From assembly GCA_936941515.1 (NCBI GenBank), contig CAKZJI010000281.1:1-5497 (forward strand): DNA of 5,497 nt, written 5' to 3'. Under the pieces are notes generated by a model. That model did no database searches. It had not been told where the DNA came from and saw only the letters and a list, made by a program, of their open reading frames with translations. The position numbers and the translations under genes were made by a program. Shown piece by piece: positions 1 to 5,381 of the stretch. The stretch comes from an uncultured Propionibacteriaceae bacterium. GTDB lineage: Bacteria; Actinomycetota; Actinomycetes; Propionibacteriales; Propionibacteriaceae. Each line of letters starts with the position of its first letter. The stretch's first letter is position 1.

Positions 1-1
1 C

Positions 2-527
2 ACCGAGCAGTTCAAGAAAGAGCTGCGTGCGGAGGTCGTGGCCACCGAGGAGGCCAACCAGCGCGACATCATGAAGGCGGCCTCCGCCCTGGTGGACGCC
101 GTCGACAAGCGTCGCGCCGATGATCCCGATGCCGTCGTCCATCGACCGCTGCCGTCGATCACCGTCGTCCTCATCACCACTGCTGCCGGTTGGTTGGTGC
201 TCAGCCTGCTGCACGAGCTCTCCGACGTCGCTGCGCCCATGTTCTTCGCGCTCAACATGCTCATCACGGCGTACCCGAGCCAGCGATGGATGGTGAAGCA
301 CTCCTTCCCCTCCTGGCTCGGCGCCCTCACGTCTGGGCTGACGGTACTCATCGTCCTGGCCCTGGGATTCGTCGGGATGGGGTGGTCGGTGGCCGCCACC
401 GTCACCGAGTTGCAGAAGTACATGCCACAGATGGTGAGCACCTACGAGGAAAGCGTTCGAGGGCTGGCGAAGATCGGCTTCAGCGAGGACGCCATCGCTG
501 AGAAGCTCAAGGGAATCGACACGAGCA
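2..527 (+). CDS. AI-2E family transporter, internal fragment (both ends missing)
   Basis: This is an open frame that enters from the left edge and is coding in style up to about base 527. It encodes a charged segment (about 45 residues, ending near HRPLPSI), a hydrophobic segment ([16 protein letters not shown]), a second one ([16 protein letters not shown]), a third ([18 protein letters not shown]), and then an amphipathic stretch with ELQKYMPQM and IAEKLKGID. This order of a membrane pair, a third helix and a long periplasmic-type helical region matches the N-terminal third of AI-2E/PerM-family membrane proteins, which usually have about 350 residues and export small molecules or ions. The frame continues to a stop at 665-667, but the part after about residue 176 is the reverse complement of rpoA and is not transporter sequence. 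The GTG at 38 is not a convincing start, because the frame is open to the window edge. Family assignment is fairly sure; substrate unknown. Confidence 0.72.
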
Positions 528-759
528 AGATCATCTCGGTGACGTCCTCCTTGACCCCGGGGACCGTCGAGAACTCGTGGAGCACGCCCTCGATGCGGAT
601 CGACGTCGTGGCCGCACCGGGGATGCTCGACAGGAGCGTCCGACGGAGGGAGTTGCCCAGGGTGTAGCCGAAGCCGGGCTCGAGGGGCTCGATGGTGAAC
701 CGCGAACGGTTCTCGGCGATGACCTCTTCGCTGAGGGTGGGGCGCTGTGCGATGAGCAC
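526..759 (-). CDS. rpoA: RNA polymerase alpha subunit, N-terminal 78 codons only (truncated)
   Basis: RpoA assembles the RNA polymerase core by dimerising and binding beta and beta'. The start is the GTG at 757-759, giving the typical actinobacterial opening [12 protein letters not shown], with an AGGA ribosome binding site seven bases upstream. The conserved dimerisation segment [20 protein letters not shown] (about residues 26-45) and [17 protein letters not shown] (59-75) are present. After VTEMIL (residue 78) similarity stops, where family members continue with N-hydrophobic-K and then VVSSE. The reading frame runs on to a stop near 442 through the reverse complement of the AI-2E transporter. 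About 260 of the expected roughly 340 residues are missing, including the linker and C-terminal domain. Its place after rpsD is the normal one for actinobacteria. The loss of an essential gene implies a chimeric join, or another intact copy elsewhere. Confidence 0.93.
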
Positions 760-826
760 GATGGTGTCCTTCCCACGGGCGACCGCTATATGACGCCACG
801 TGTCGGTGCCGGTTCGACCCGGCGGC

Positions 827-850
827 GGCCCCGGCTCGGTCCCCGGGGCC
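827..850 (-). other. GC-only stem-loop in the rpsD-rpoA gap
   Basis: GGCCCCGG (827-834) and CCGGGGCC (843-850) form an 8-bp all-GC stem with an 8-base loop. On the transcript it follows the longer 15-bp hairpin at 859-896 and precedes the rpoA start by about 67 bases. It may act with that hairpin to slow RNA polymerase or protect an mRNA end; no function is shown by the sequence. Confidence 0.4.
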
Positions 851-858
851 ACCCTGGT

Positions 859-896
859 CCTCCGGGACCGGCCACGGGTGCGGCCGGTCCCGGAGG
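859..896 (-). terminator. 15-bp perfect stem-loop between rpsD and rpoA (attenuator or processing site)
   Basis: CCTCCGGGACCGGCC (859-873) pairs perfectly with GGCCGGTCCCGGAGG (882-896) around an 8-base loop. The stem begins eight bases after the rpsD stop codon in the direction of transcription. No U-tract follows, so it is not a classical rho-independent terminator. Actinobacteria often use U-poor hairpins, so partial termination, or stabilisation of the upstream rpsM-rpsK-rpsD mRNA against 3' decay, are both possible. rpoA would then be expressed below the ribosomal genes, or from its own promoter within the 145-base gap. Confidence 0.55.
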
Positions 897-904
897 GTGG
901 TGGA

Positions 905-1513
905 TCAGTTCTTCGAGTAGAGCTCGACGATCAGCTGCTCGGTGAGCGGGGTGTCGATCTGCTCGCGGGTCGGGAGCGAGTGGACGAGGATGTCCAGCTT
1001 GCCCGGGATCACGTGCAGCCACGCCGGGACGGGACGCTCGCCGAAGGTCTCCCGCGCCAGCTGGAACGGGAAGCTCTCCACCGACTGCTTGCGGATGCTG
1101 ATGATGTCGTACTGCTCGACGCGGTGGCTCGGGATGTCCGTGCGGACCCCGTTGACCTCGAAGTGGCCGTGCGTGACGAGCTGGCGGGCCCGACGACGCG
1201 TGCGGGCCAGGCCCGCGCGGTAGATGACGTTGTCGAGGCGCGACTCGAGGATGGTCAGCAGGTTGTGACCGGTCTGGCCGGGGCGGTTGGCCGCCTCCTT
1301 GTAGTACCGGACGAACTGCTTCTCCATGACGCCGTAGGTGAAGCGGGCGCGCTGCTTCTCCTGCAGCTGGTTGAGGTACTCCTTCTCCTGGATCCGGCGC
1401 CGGCCGTGCTGGCCGGGCGGGAACGGGCGGAGCTCGAAGTTCTTGTCGCCACCGACGAGGTCGAGCTTGAGGCGGCGGGACTTCTTGGTGATCGGGCCGG
1501 TGTAACGGGCCAT
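905..1513 (-). CDS. rpsD: 30S ribosomal protein S4 (uS4)
   Basis: uS4 is a primary 16S rRNA-binding protein that nucleates 30S assembly at the 5' domain; in several bacteria it also represses its own operon. The 202-residue product has the typical actinobacterial length. The N-terminus MARYTGP is followed by [12 protein letters not shown] (29-40), then [12 protein letters not shown] (60-71). The S4 RNA-binding domain covers about residues 91-155, with [20 protein letters not shown] and HGHFEVNG. The C-terminus is [11 protein letters not shown]. The ATG at 1511-1513 is preceded by GAGAG with an eight-base gap. It lies 30 bases after rpsK in an uninterrupted rpsM-rpsK-rpsD run. Residues are conserved throughout, with no sign of damage. 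Confidence 0.98.
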   Translation of the reverse strand: MARYTGPITKKSRRLKLDLVGGDKNFELRPFPPGQHGRRRIQEKEYLNQLQEKQRARFTYGVMEKQFVRYYKEAANRPGQTGHNLLTILESRLDNVIYRAGLARTRRRARQLVTHGHFEVNGVRTDIPSHRVEQYDIISIRKQSVESFPFQLARETFGERPVPAWLHVIPGKLDILVHSLPTREQIDTPLTEQLIVELYSKN

Positions 1514-1543
1514 GTCAGGTTCTCTCTTTCCCCGTGCTCAGAC

Positions 1544-1951
1544 TCAGTTGCGACGCGGCTTGGGCGGACGGACACCGTTGTGCGGCTGCGGCGTGACGTC
1601 GGCGATCGCGCCGACCTCGAGACCGGCCGCGGTGAGCGAACGGATCGCGGTCTCACGGCCCGAGCCCGGGCCCTTGACGAACACGTCGACGCGCTTCATG
1701 CCGTGCTCCATGGCGCGGCGACCAGCAGCCTCGGCGGCCATCTGGGCTGCGAACGGCGTCGACTTGCGGGAGCCCTTGAAGCCGACGGTGCCGGCGGAGG
1801 CCCAAGAGATCACGGCCCCATTGGGGTCGGTGATCGAGATGATCGTGTTGTTGAAGGTGCTCTTGATGTGAGCCTGTCCCACGAGGACGTTCTTCTTCTC
1901 CTTGCGGCGCACCTTGGTCTTGGCGGCCTGCTTACGGCTAGCGGTTGCCAT
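1544..1951 (-). CDS. rpsK: 30S ribosomal protein S11 (uS11)
   Basis: uS11 sits on the 30S platform near the mRNA exit and the E site. The 135-residue product has a basic N-terminal tail ([15 protein letters not shown], residues 6-20), then [11 protein letters not shown] (27-37), [17 protein letters not shown] (50-66), KGPGSGRE (93-100) and the conserved C-terminal [15 protein letters not shown] (120-134). All are hallmark uS11 segments. The ATG at 1949-1951 has an AGGAG about 12 bases upstream, a longer gap than for the neighbouring genes. It lies 36 bases after the rpsM stop in the normal actinobacterial order. Confidence 0.98.
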   Translation of the reverse strand: MATASRKQAAKTKVRRKEKKNVLVGQAHIKSTFNNTIISITDPNGAVISWASAGTVGFKGSRKSTPFAAQMAAEAAGRRAMEHGMKRVDVFVKGPGSGRETAIRSLTAAGLEVGAIADVTPQPHNGVRPPKPRRN

Positions 1952-1987
1952 CAGTAGTCAAATCTCCTGTCTTCGCGTCCCCGGGGG

Positions 1988-2362
1988 TCAGCGTGCCTTC
2001 TTCTTGCCGGCCACAGCCTTCTTCTTGCCCTTGCGGGTACGCGCATTCGTGCGGGTGCGCTGGCCACGGACCGGCAGGCCACTGCGGTGGCGACGGCCCT
2101 GGTAGTTGCCGATCTCAACCTTGCGGCGGATGTCGGCGGCGATCGTGCGGCGAAGGTCGCCCTCGATCTCGTAGTTGCCCTCAATGTGATCACGCAGTGC
2201 GACGAGCTGCTCGTCGGTGAGCTGGTGGACACGGAGATCGCCACTGATTCCGGTGGCGGCTAGGGTTTCGGCGGCTCGGGTGCGACCGACGCCGAAGATG
2301 TAGGTGAGAGCGACCTCCAAGCGCTTTTCGCGCGGCAGGTCGACACCAACGAGGCGTGCCAT
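1988..2362 (-). CDS. rpsM: 30S ribosomal protein S13 (uS13)
   Basis: uS13 occupies the 30S head, contacts 23S rRNA and uL5 through inter-subunit bridges, and touches the P-site tRNA through its basic tail. The 124-residue product starts [14 protein letters not shown], has the helix-turn motif [10 protein letters not shown] (21-30), and shows the signature [19 protein letters not shown] (91-109) with a lysine-rich tail ([14 protein letters not shown]). The ATG at 2360-2362 has GAAAGG (2369-2374) six bases upstream. It is the first gene of the rpsM-rpsK-rpsD-rpoA run and is preceded by an unusually structured 255-base gap, described separately. Confidence 0.98.
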   Translation of the reverse strand: MARLVGVDLPREKRLEVALTYIFGVGRTRAAETLAATGISGDLRVHQLTDEQLVALRDHIEGNYEIEGDLRRTIAADIRRKVEIGNYQGRRHRSGLPVRGQRTRTNARTRKGKKKAVAGKKKAR

Positions 2363-2382
2363 GTTCTACCTTTCAGTGTTTC

Positions 2383-2582
2383 CGGTCCCTGTGGGCTTCC
2401 GCCCGGTCAGGTCGGGGACCGCGAAGGTGTGCGGCGTGGCGCGTCCCCTCCTGGCGTGCGACGGCTCGTTCACCGTCGCAGAGGGGCCTTGGCCTTCGTC
2501 CAAGGGTCGGGAGTCACTGTGTCCAGTGGCCCTTGCGCTCACGTTGTCTCTTGAGTTGTCTGGCGGGCTGGGCGACCTGACC
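2383..2582 (-). promoter_or_regulatory. Structured mRNA leader upstream of rpsM (candidate ribosomal-protein autoregulatory RNA)
   Basis: The gap between rpmJ and rpsM folds on paper into a compact RNA. CGACCTGACC (2573-2582) and GGTCAGGTCG (2405-2414) form a perfect 10-bp closing helix. Inside are hairpins at 2515-2528 (CACTG/CAGTG, 4-base loop), 2487-2505 (CCTTGG/CCAAGG) and 2457-2480 (TGCGACGG/CCGTCGCA, 8-base loop), the last possibly extended by CCCCTC/GAGGGG at 2445-2450 and 2481-2486. Next to the closing helix is a 4-bp hairpin (2393-2404) whose RNA loop GGAA fits the GNRA class. CGGTCCC (2383-2389) can also pair with GGGACCG (2415-2421), and because one arm lies inside and one outside the main helix this is a pseudoknot. 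Its outer arm ends nine bases before the rpsM GAAAGG site. In E. coli, S4 represses this operon through a pseudoknot at the same position; similar control here is inferred. Confidence 0.5.
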
Positions 2583-2617
2583 CGTTCCGCGATGTTCTGC
2601 GAGCCCCGCCGGGCTTG

Positions 2618-2731
2618 TCAGCCCTGGCGCTGCTTGTGCCGCGGGTTGTCGCAGATCACCATCACACGACCGTGCCGGCGGATGACCTTGCACTTGTCGC
2701 AGATCTTCTTGACGCTCGGCTGAACCTTCAT
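2618..2731 (-). CDS. rpmJ: 50S ribosomal protein L36 (bL36), zinc-binding form
   Basis: bL36 is the smallest large-subunit protein and binds 23S rRNA near the base of the L7/L12 stalk. The 37-residue product [15 protein letters not shown]..., ending NPRHKQRQG, is the zinc-ribbon (C+) form, with C11, C14, C27 and H32 as metal ligands. Many actinobacteria also carry a zinc-free paralog under Zur control, but none is seen here. The ATG at 2729-2731 is chosen because it gives the universal MKV start and has AAAAGG eight bases upstream; the frame stays open to 3007, but that extension resembles nothing known. It is normally right after infA, but here it is separated from infA by a 383-codon gene. 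Confidence 0.97.
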
Positions 2732-2756
2732 TCGAGCAACCTTTTCAATCGGCGAC

Positions 2757-2774
2757 TGGGCAGCTGCCTGCCCA
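2757..2774 (-). other. Hairpin upstream of rpmJ
   Basis: TGGGCAG (2757-2763) and CTGCCCA (2768-2774) form a perfect 7-bp stem with a 4-base loop, ending 25 bases before the rpmJ start. No U-tract follows. It lies in the predicted rpmJ 5' leader and could affect rpmJ translation or mRNA stability; this is inference from position only. Confidence 0.35.
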
Positions 2775-2881
2775 ATCTGTGGTGGATGAGTTGGCCGAGA
2801 CCAACCGAAGCCGCGCAGGCGCGCGCAAACATCCGGACGGAGACGACCGACGACAAAGCCTACGTCACATGTGGGCAGATC

Positions 2882-2910
2882 ACCAAAATGGCGGCGGAGG
2901 GCAGTGTCAA
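2882..2910 (-). promoter_or_regulatory. Possible promoter for rpmJ and the rpsM operon
   Basis: A perfect TTGACA (2905-2910) is followed after 17 bases by TTTGGT (2882-2887), a -10 that matches the consensus at three of six positions. An alternative pair is TTGGTG with TAGGCT about 18 bases further on. A promoter here is expected, because infA ends in a terminator-like hairpin and another gene lies between. It would give a 5' leader of about 145 bases before rpmJ. The exact start is uncertain because the -10 is weak. Confidence 0.35.
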
Positions 2911-2987
2911 ATACCGGAAGCAACGAGAAGACGTTCACAGGATCCGGCATGAAAAGCCCTAGGAGCGAATCGACCGGGACCAGCAGG

Positions 2988-4139
2988 TCAGATCGCCAAC
3001 TCCCCAATCAGCTTCAGATCCGCGTCCGACGGCTTGGACACGATCCAGCGGGGCGGGTACGAGCCTGGGTGCGGGCGTATCAGGTGCGACAGTCGCGCAA
3101 CCAGGTGTTCGAAGAAGATCTCGTGAATCTCCTTCTCCCCGACGACAAACTCGACCCGCTCCACACGCGGGACGCTGGTGGCGTCTAGATCAAGGCTGAC
3201 CGCTGCGTACGTGATGAACTCGCCATCGTTCTCATAGGTGCCAAACGGGGCCACGAAATCAATGCCCTTGCTCTCTCCCGCCCGCAGCACACTCAAGGTG
3301 TTGGCTTGGATCCGGCCTTGTGAGCGCAACGCCAACAGGCGGATCCGCTGCGCCGCTTCTGGCTGGATCTGCGGGACGAACTCACGCCATCTGCCATCAT
3401 CAAGCACATGCGGAGCCAGGTGCACCGTCTCACGGTCTTCGAGGAACAGCTCCATCCAGTCCACCAGTGGCCCCCAGGCCGCCGTCATCGAGTTGACCAC
3501 CAAGAGATCCCGTCGGGACTTCGGGATCACGACCCAGCGAGTGCCCGTCTGCTGCTCCAGGTGGCTGAGCATGTCGGCGCAGATCTCCAGGTTCGCGAAC
3601 CACGAGGTCTCAAAATGTTCCGGGGTGGCGACAGCCAGAACGTCCGGGCCAAAGTCCAGGTTGTTCAGAAGATTACCGGTAGCCCGCTGACGCAGGTTCT
3701 CACAGGCCTGCCGTCGCACGCACTCCACGCCATCGGAGCTGCGGTCGACGGGCAACTCGTCGCCGCTGACTATTCGAACCTGAGCCGGCAAGTCGATGGC
3801 CAGGCCCATCCCCACAAAATCGGTCAACGGACGCCACAGGAACGACGGCGAGATGGCTTCACTCATGAAATAGTCAGCGCTGCGCACCAGGGGCACCGCC
3901 TGGCCTACGTCGATATCCTCCACAGGCGAGTACGCCGCGAGATCCAACAGTCCCTGGAAGACCCGATCTCGATACTCCGCCTCCGACTCGACGGGCCGCT
4001 GCTCCACCAGGGTGCGGTCGAGATCGCCAGTCTTGCCGTTGCTGAATTGCACCCGAATGAGCCCTGGGCTGCCTAGATCCTCAGCACTGACCACCATCGG
4101 GTGGCTGAGCAGCGACTGGAGAACGTCGTCGTTGGTCAT
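2988..4139 (-). CDS. DUF1444-like (YtpQ-like) protein of unknown function, inserted between infA and rpmJ
   Basis: This complete 383-residue soluble protein has no signal peptide or membrane segment. Residues 1-45 form a small unit ([20 protein letters not shown]). The middle part, about 80-230, resembles DUF1444 proteins: [10 protein letters not shown] (82-91), [17 protein letters not shown] (102-118), ENLRQRA (147-153), [16 protein letters not shown] (166-181) and [16 protein letters not shown] (202-217). Residues about 248-383 form an additional region with [20 protein letters not shown] and a C-terminal [20 protein letters not shown], which I do not recognise. No catalytic motif is evident. 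The ATG at 4137-4139 has AGGA seven bases upstream, which overlaps a TAGGAT -10-like element. Sampled stretches are about 62-65 percent GC, versus about 72 percent in a sampled rpsD stretch, which mildly suggests later arrival. The coding frame is firm; the DUF1444 relation is from pattern memory only. Confidence 0.85.
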   Translation of the reverse strand: MTNDDVLQSLLSHPMVVSAEDLGSPGLIRVQFSNGKTGDLDRTLVEQRPVESEAEYRDRVFQGLLDLAAYSPVEDIDVGQAVPLVRSADYFMSEAISPSFLWRPLTDFVGMGLAIDLPAQVRIVSGDELPVDRSSDGVECVRRQACENLRQRATGNLLNNLDFGPDVLAVATPEHFETSWFANLEICADMLSHLEQQTGTRWVVIPKSRRDLLVVNSMTAAWGPLVDWMELFLEDRETVHLAPHVLDDGRWREFVPQIQPEAAQRIRLLALRSQGRIQANTLSVLRAGESKGIDFVAPFGTYENDGEFITYAAVSLDLDATSVPRVERVEFVVGEKEIHEIFFEHLVARLSHLIRPHPGSYPPRWIVSKPSDADLKLIGELAI

Positions 4140-4145
4140 GGGGTG

Positions 4146-4151
4146 ATCCTA
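4146..4151 (-). promoter_or_regulatory. TAGGAT -10 element placed for leaderless transcription of the DUF1444-like gene
   Basis: TAGGAT fits the actinobacterial -10 pattern TANNNT and ends six bases before the ATG, so transcription would start at or next to the A of the start codon. The same bases contain AGGA, which could serve as a ribosome binding site seven bases from the ATG. The two readings exclude each other functionally. No good -35 is found at 16-18 bases; a TTGACG at 4163-4168 is too close to be one for this -10. Confidence 0.35.
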
Positions 4152-4435
4152 GGCGGCCGACCCGTCAATTCGGGAGGTCGACCACCGGCTCCCCAGCCTG
4201 GCCATTCCCGGATCACTGTCAGGTCCGTTCACCGGGGGTTTGGTCATGATCCATCTGAGTGGGAACGTCCCGGGGCACGTGGTGCAGGCAGGCGGTCAGA
4301 TCGTGTGAGGAAGGATCCGCAATACCGATCCCGATCTCAGCCAGGTCACTACCGCCCAGGTCCATCACTTTGAGGGCCTCCCTCAACGTCCAGCACCGAC
4401 CCAGACCCAGACATCCCGAACCCCAGACACCGCAC

Positions 4436-4514
4436 CGTGCACGAAACGCCGCACACAACCGCAGCCACGCCGTCCGCGAACCCCGGCGACGCAGCAGACG
4501 GCGTTTCATGCACG
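4436..4514. repeat. 16-bp imperfect inverted repeat with 47-base spacer
   Basis: CGTGCACGAAACGCCG (4436-4451) is the reverse complement of CGGCGTTTCATGCACG (4499-4514) except for one base (15 of 16). The arms enclose 47 bases. The size and spacing could suit a long hairpin, a small non-autonomous mobile element or a regulator site. No flanking target duplication was found by eye. It lies just downstream of the infA terminator-like hairpin. Confidence 0.5.
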
Positions 4515-4520
4515 CGGTGG

Positions 4521-4551
4521 GAAGAGAAAACGCCCGGTGCGGGAACCGGAC
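4521..4551 (-). terminator. Terminator-like hairpin downstream of infA
   Basis: On the minus strand GTCCGGT (from 4551 to 4545) pairs with ACCGGGC (4538 to 4532) with one G-U pair and a 6-base loop, and is followed directly by GTTTTCTCTTC (4531 to 4521). A GC-rich 7-bp stem followed by a pyrimidine tract with four consecutive T is the form of a rho-independent terminator. It lies about 48 bases after the infA stop. A second hairpin, CCCGCC/GGCGGG (4572-4591), lies even closer to the stop but lacks a T-run. Confidence 0.5.
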
Positions 4552-4598
4552 GTTGATGCTCTGGGTCTTGACCCGCCAGGAATCGGGCGGGCTCGACC

Positions 4599-4820
4599 TC
4601 ACTTGTGGCGGTAGACGATGCGTCCCCTCGTCAGGTCGTAGGGGGACAACTCGACGACCACCCGGTCGGCGGGGAGAATCCTGATGTAGTGCTGCCGCAT
4701 CTTGCCGCTGATGGTGGTCAGCACCTTGTGGCCATTGGCCAATTCAACACGAAACATTGCGTTGGGCAATGCCTCAACGACGGTCCCCTCGAGTTCGAGG
4801 GCTCCTTCTTTCTTCGCCAT
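4599..4820 (-). CDS. infA: Translation initiation factor IF-1
   Basis: IF-1 is a single OB-fold (S1-like) protein that blocks the 30S A site during initiation and assists IF-2 and IF-3. The 73-residue product has exactly the usual length. The S1-like fold is clear: [20 protein letters not shown] (1-20), [13 protein letters not shown] (22-34), [14 protein letters not shown] (37-50), then [20 protein letters not shown] (52-71). The ATG at 4818-4820 gives the universal MAKK start, although only a weak purine-rich GAGAG precedes it. It starts the ribosomal run seen here; the usual upstream neighbours map and adk are absent from the window, where broken foreign-looking pieces appear instead. Confidence 0.98.
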   Translation of the reverse strand: MAKKEGALELEGTVVEALPNAMFRVELANGHKVLTTISGKMRQHYIRILPADRVVVELSPYDLTRGRIVYRHK

Positions 4821-4882
4821 GCGCTCTCAATCGTCGATCTAAGCCTGAGTTCAGGTGGCCGCGGGGCCGCTCATCCCCGATG

Positions 4883-4911
4883 ATTTTACGCCGCCTCCGC
4901 CAGCACCCCAA
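4883..4911 (-). promoter_or_regulatory. Promoter of infA
   Basis: TAAAAT (4883-4888) is a five-of-six match to the -10 consensus, with TTGGGG (4906-4911) exactly 17 bases upstream as a partial -35. The predicted start near 4876 gives a leader of about 55 bases. CCCCGAT (4875-4881) and ATCGGGG (4912-4918) form a 7-bp inverted repeat that brackets the promoter and could be an operator or chance in GC-rich DNA. A short palindrome CCTGAGTTCAGG lies in the leader. Confidence 0.55.
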
Positions 4912-4989
4912 ATCGGGGGAAACCAGGTTCTACCCGCCTCCGTGGCCTCCCCGAGGCTTCCCTCACCCAGGCAGGCGTAACGTACATGC

Positions 4990-5047
4990 ATGGATTATTT
5001 CGCCGTGCATTACACCTACGTCGACGACGCCGAGAAGATCGCTGAGC
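4990..5047 (+). pseudogene. YciI-like protein, first ~17-19 codons only
   Basis: The ATG at 4990-4992 opens MDYFAVHYTYVDDAEKIAEQ and then stops at 5050-5052. Family members of the YciI-like small proteins (about 95 residues, ferredoxin-like fold) typically start with the pattern M-x-x-FAV-x-YTYVDD and continue with an RPxHR motif. Here the similarity ends at about AE and the following bases read as MFS transporter on the other strand. It is divergent from infA. The missing 80 percent is due to the join at about 5030-5050. Recognition rests on a short stretch. Confidence 0.55.
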
Positions 5048-5290
5048 AGTGACAGCGCCCCAAAGCCGGCCCCGGCGGCGCAGACGAGGGGCCAACCGCC
5101 CTGCGTCCAGGCATAGCCCGCCACACCTGAGCCGGCCGCGCCGCCGAGAAAGAAGATGCCGACGAACAGCGCGTTGACCCGGCCGCGCGCCTCTTGTGCC
5201 AGAAGGTTGACGGCGCGGCGCCCGAGCGTCTGGTCACCGATCACGCCGATGTCCACGACGACCGCGGCGAAGATGAGGCGCCCCTGAGCG
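5045..5290 (-). pseudogene. MFS transporter, C-terminal fragment
   Basis: The minus strand encodes [19 protein letters not shown], then RRAVNLLAQEARGRVNALFV, GIFFLGGAAGSGVAGYAWTQ and GGWPLVCAAGAGFGALSLL. The VVVDIGV - R-x-N-ALF - FLGGAAGS - GW order is that of transmembrane helices 10-12 of DHA1-type major facilitator exporters. A full protein would have about 400 residues; about 80 are present, with no start. Upstream it is joined to a chorismate-enzyme fragment in another frame, and downstream to the YciI-like fragment in the opposite orientation. Substrate cannot be inferred. Confidence 0.65.
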
Positions 5291-5299
5291 ACGTACGAC

Positions 5300-5381
5300 T
5301 CACCCCGCCCTCGGCGTCGCGGCCCAGGACCGCGAGCGCTGCTCCGTAGTAGCCGCGACCCTCGGGCTCGTACTTCTTGAT
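5300..5381 (-). pseudogene. PhzE / anthranilate-synthase-like chorismate-binding enzyme, ~28-codon fragment
   Basis: [20 protein letters not shown] followed by RDAEGG matches the segment of chorismate-utilising enzymes (TrpE, PhzE) where an E-x-E-x-RGYYGG-like motif follows the conserved GSP region. The form with EPEGRGYY and LGRD is closer in memory to PhzE-type aminodeoxyisochorismate synthase or fused anthranilate synthase than to plain TrpE. Both sides are cut: upstream it merges within IKKYE into a phosphoketolase, and downstream it changes frame into the MFS fragment. The call rests on a short but distinctive motif. Confidence 0.5.

Larger units (their letters stand above)
4219..4602 (-). 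other. Gap between infA and the DUF1444-like gene; possible remnant coding sequence
   Basis: The 459 bases from 4140 to 4598 hold no recognisable gene. One minus-strand frame is open over 4219-4602, but its first half (arginine-rich, overlapping the infA stop and the terminator-like hairpin) does not look like protein. Its last ~55 residues, from LREALKVMDLGGSDLAEIG to DQTPGERT, have more ordinary composition and may be the tail of a decayed gene ending 80 bases before the DUF1444-like start. I cannot name a family. A GTGATCC/GGATCAC pair (4143-4149, 4210-4216) flanks the upstream region of the DUF1444-like gene. Confidence 0.2.

Noticed and set aside
442..852. A 136-codon minus-strand protein containing RpoA-like sequence
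   Set aside because: It is a mixture of the rpoA leader, 78 rpoA codons and antisense transporter sequence; the real start is the GTG at 757-759 and the end is an artefact of the join.
800..1957. A 385-codon open frame on the plus strand
   Set aside because: It is antisense to rpsD and rpsK, whose products are unmistakable; long antisense frames are common in GC-rich genes with biased third positions.
2618..3007. A longer rpmJ with about 92 extra N-terminal residues
   Set aside because: bL36 proteins start MKV; a good ribosome binding site lies just before that ATG and the extension resembles nothing and covers the likely promoter.
3408..4076. A 222-codon plus-strand frame
   Set aside because: It is the antisense shadow of the DUF1444-like gene, with low-complexity composition and no recognisable motif.
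4963..5256. A complete 97-residue membrane protein
   Set aside because: The middle is the end part of an MFS transporter, and its last ~20 residues are antisense to the YciI-like start; it lacks the rest of the transporter.
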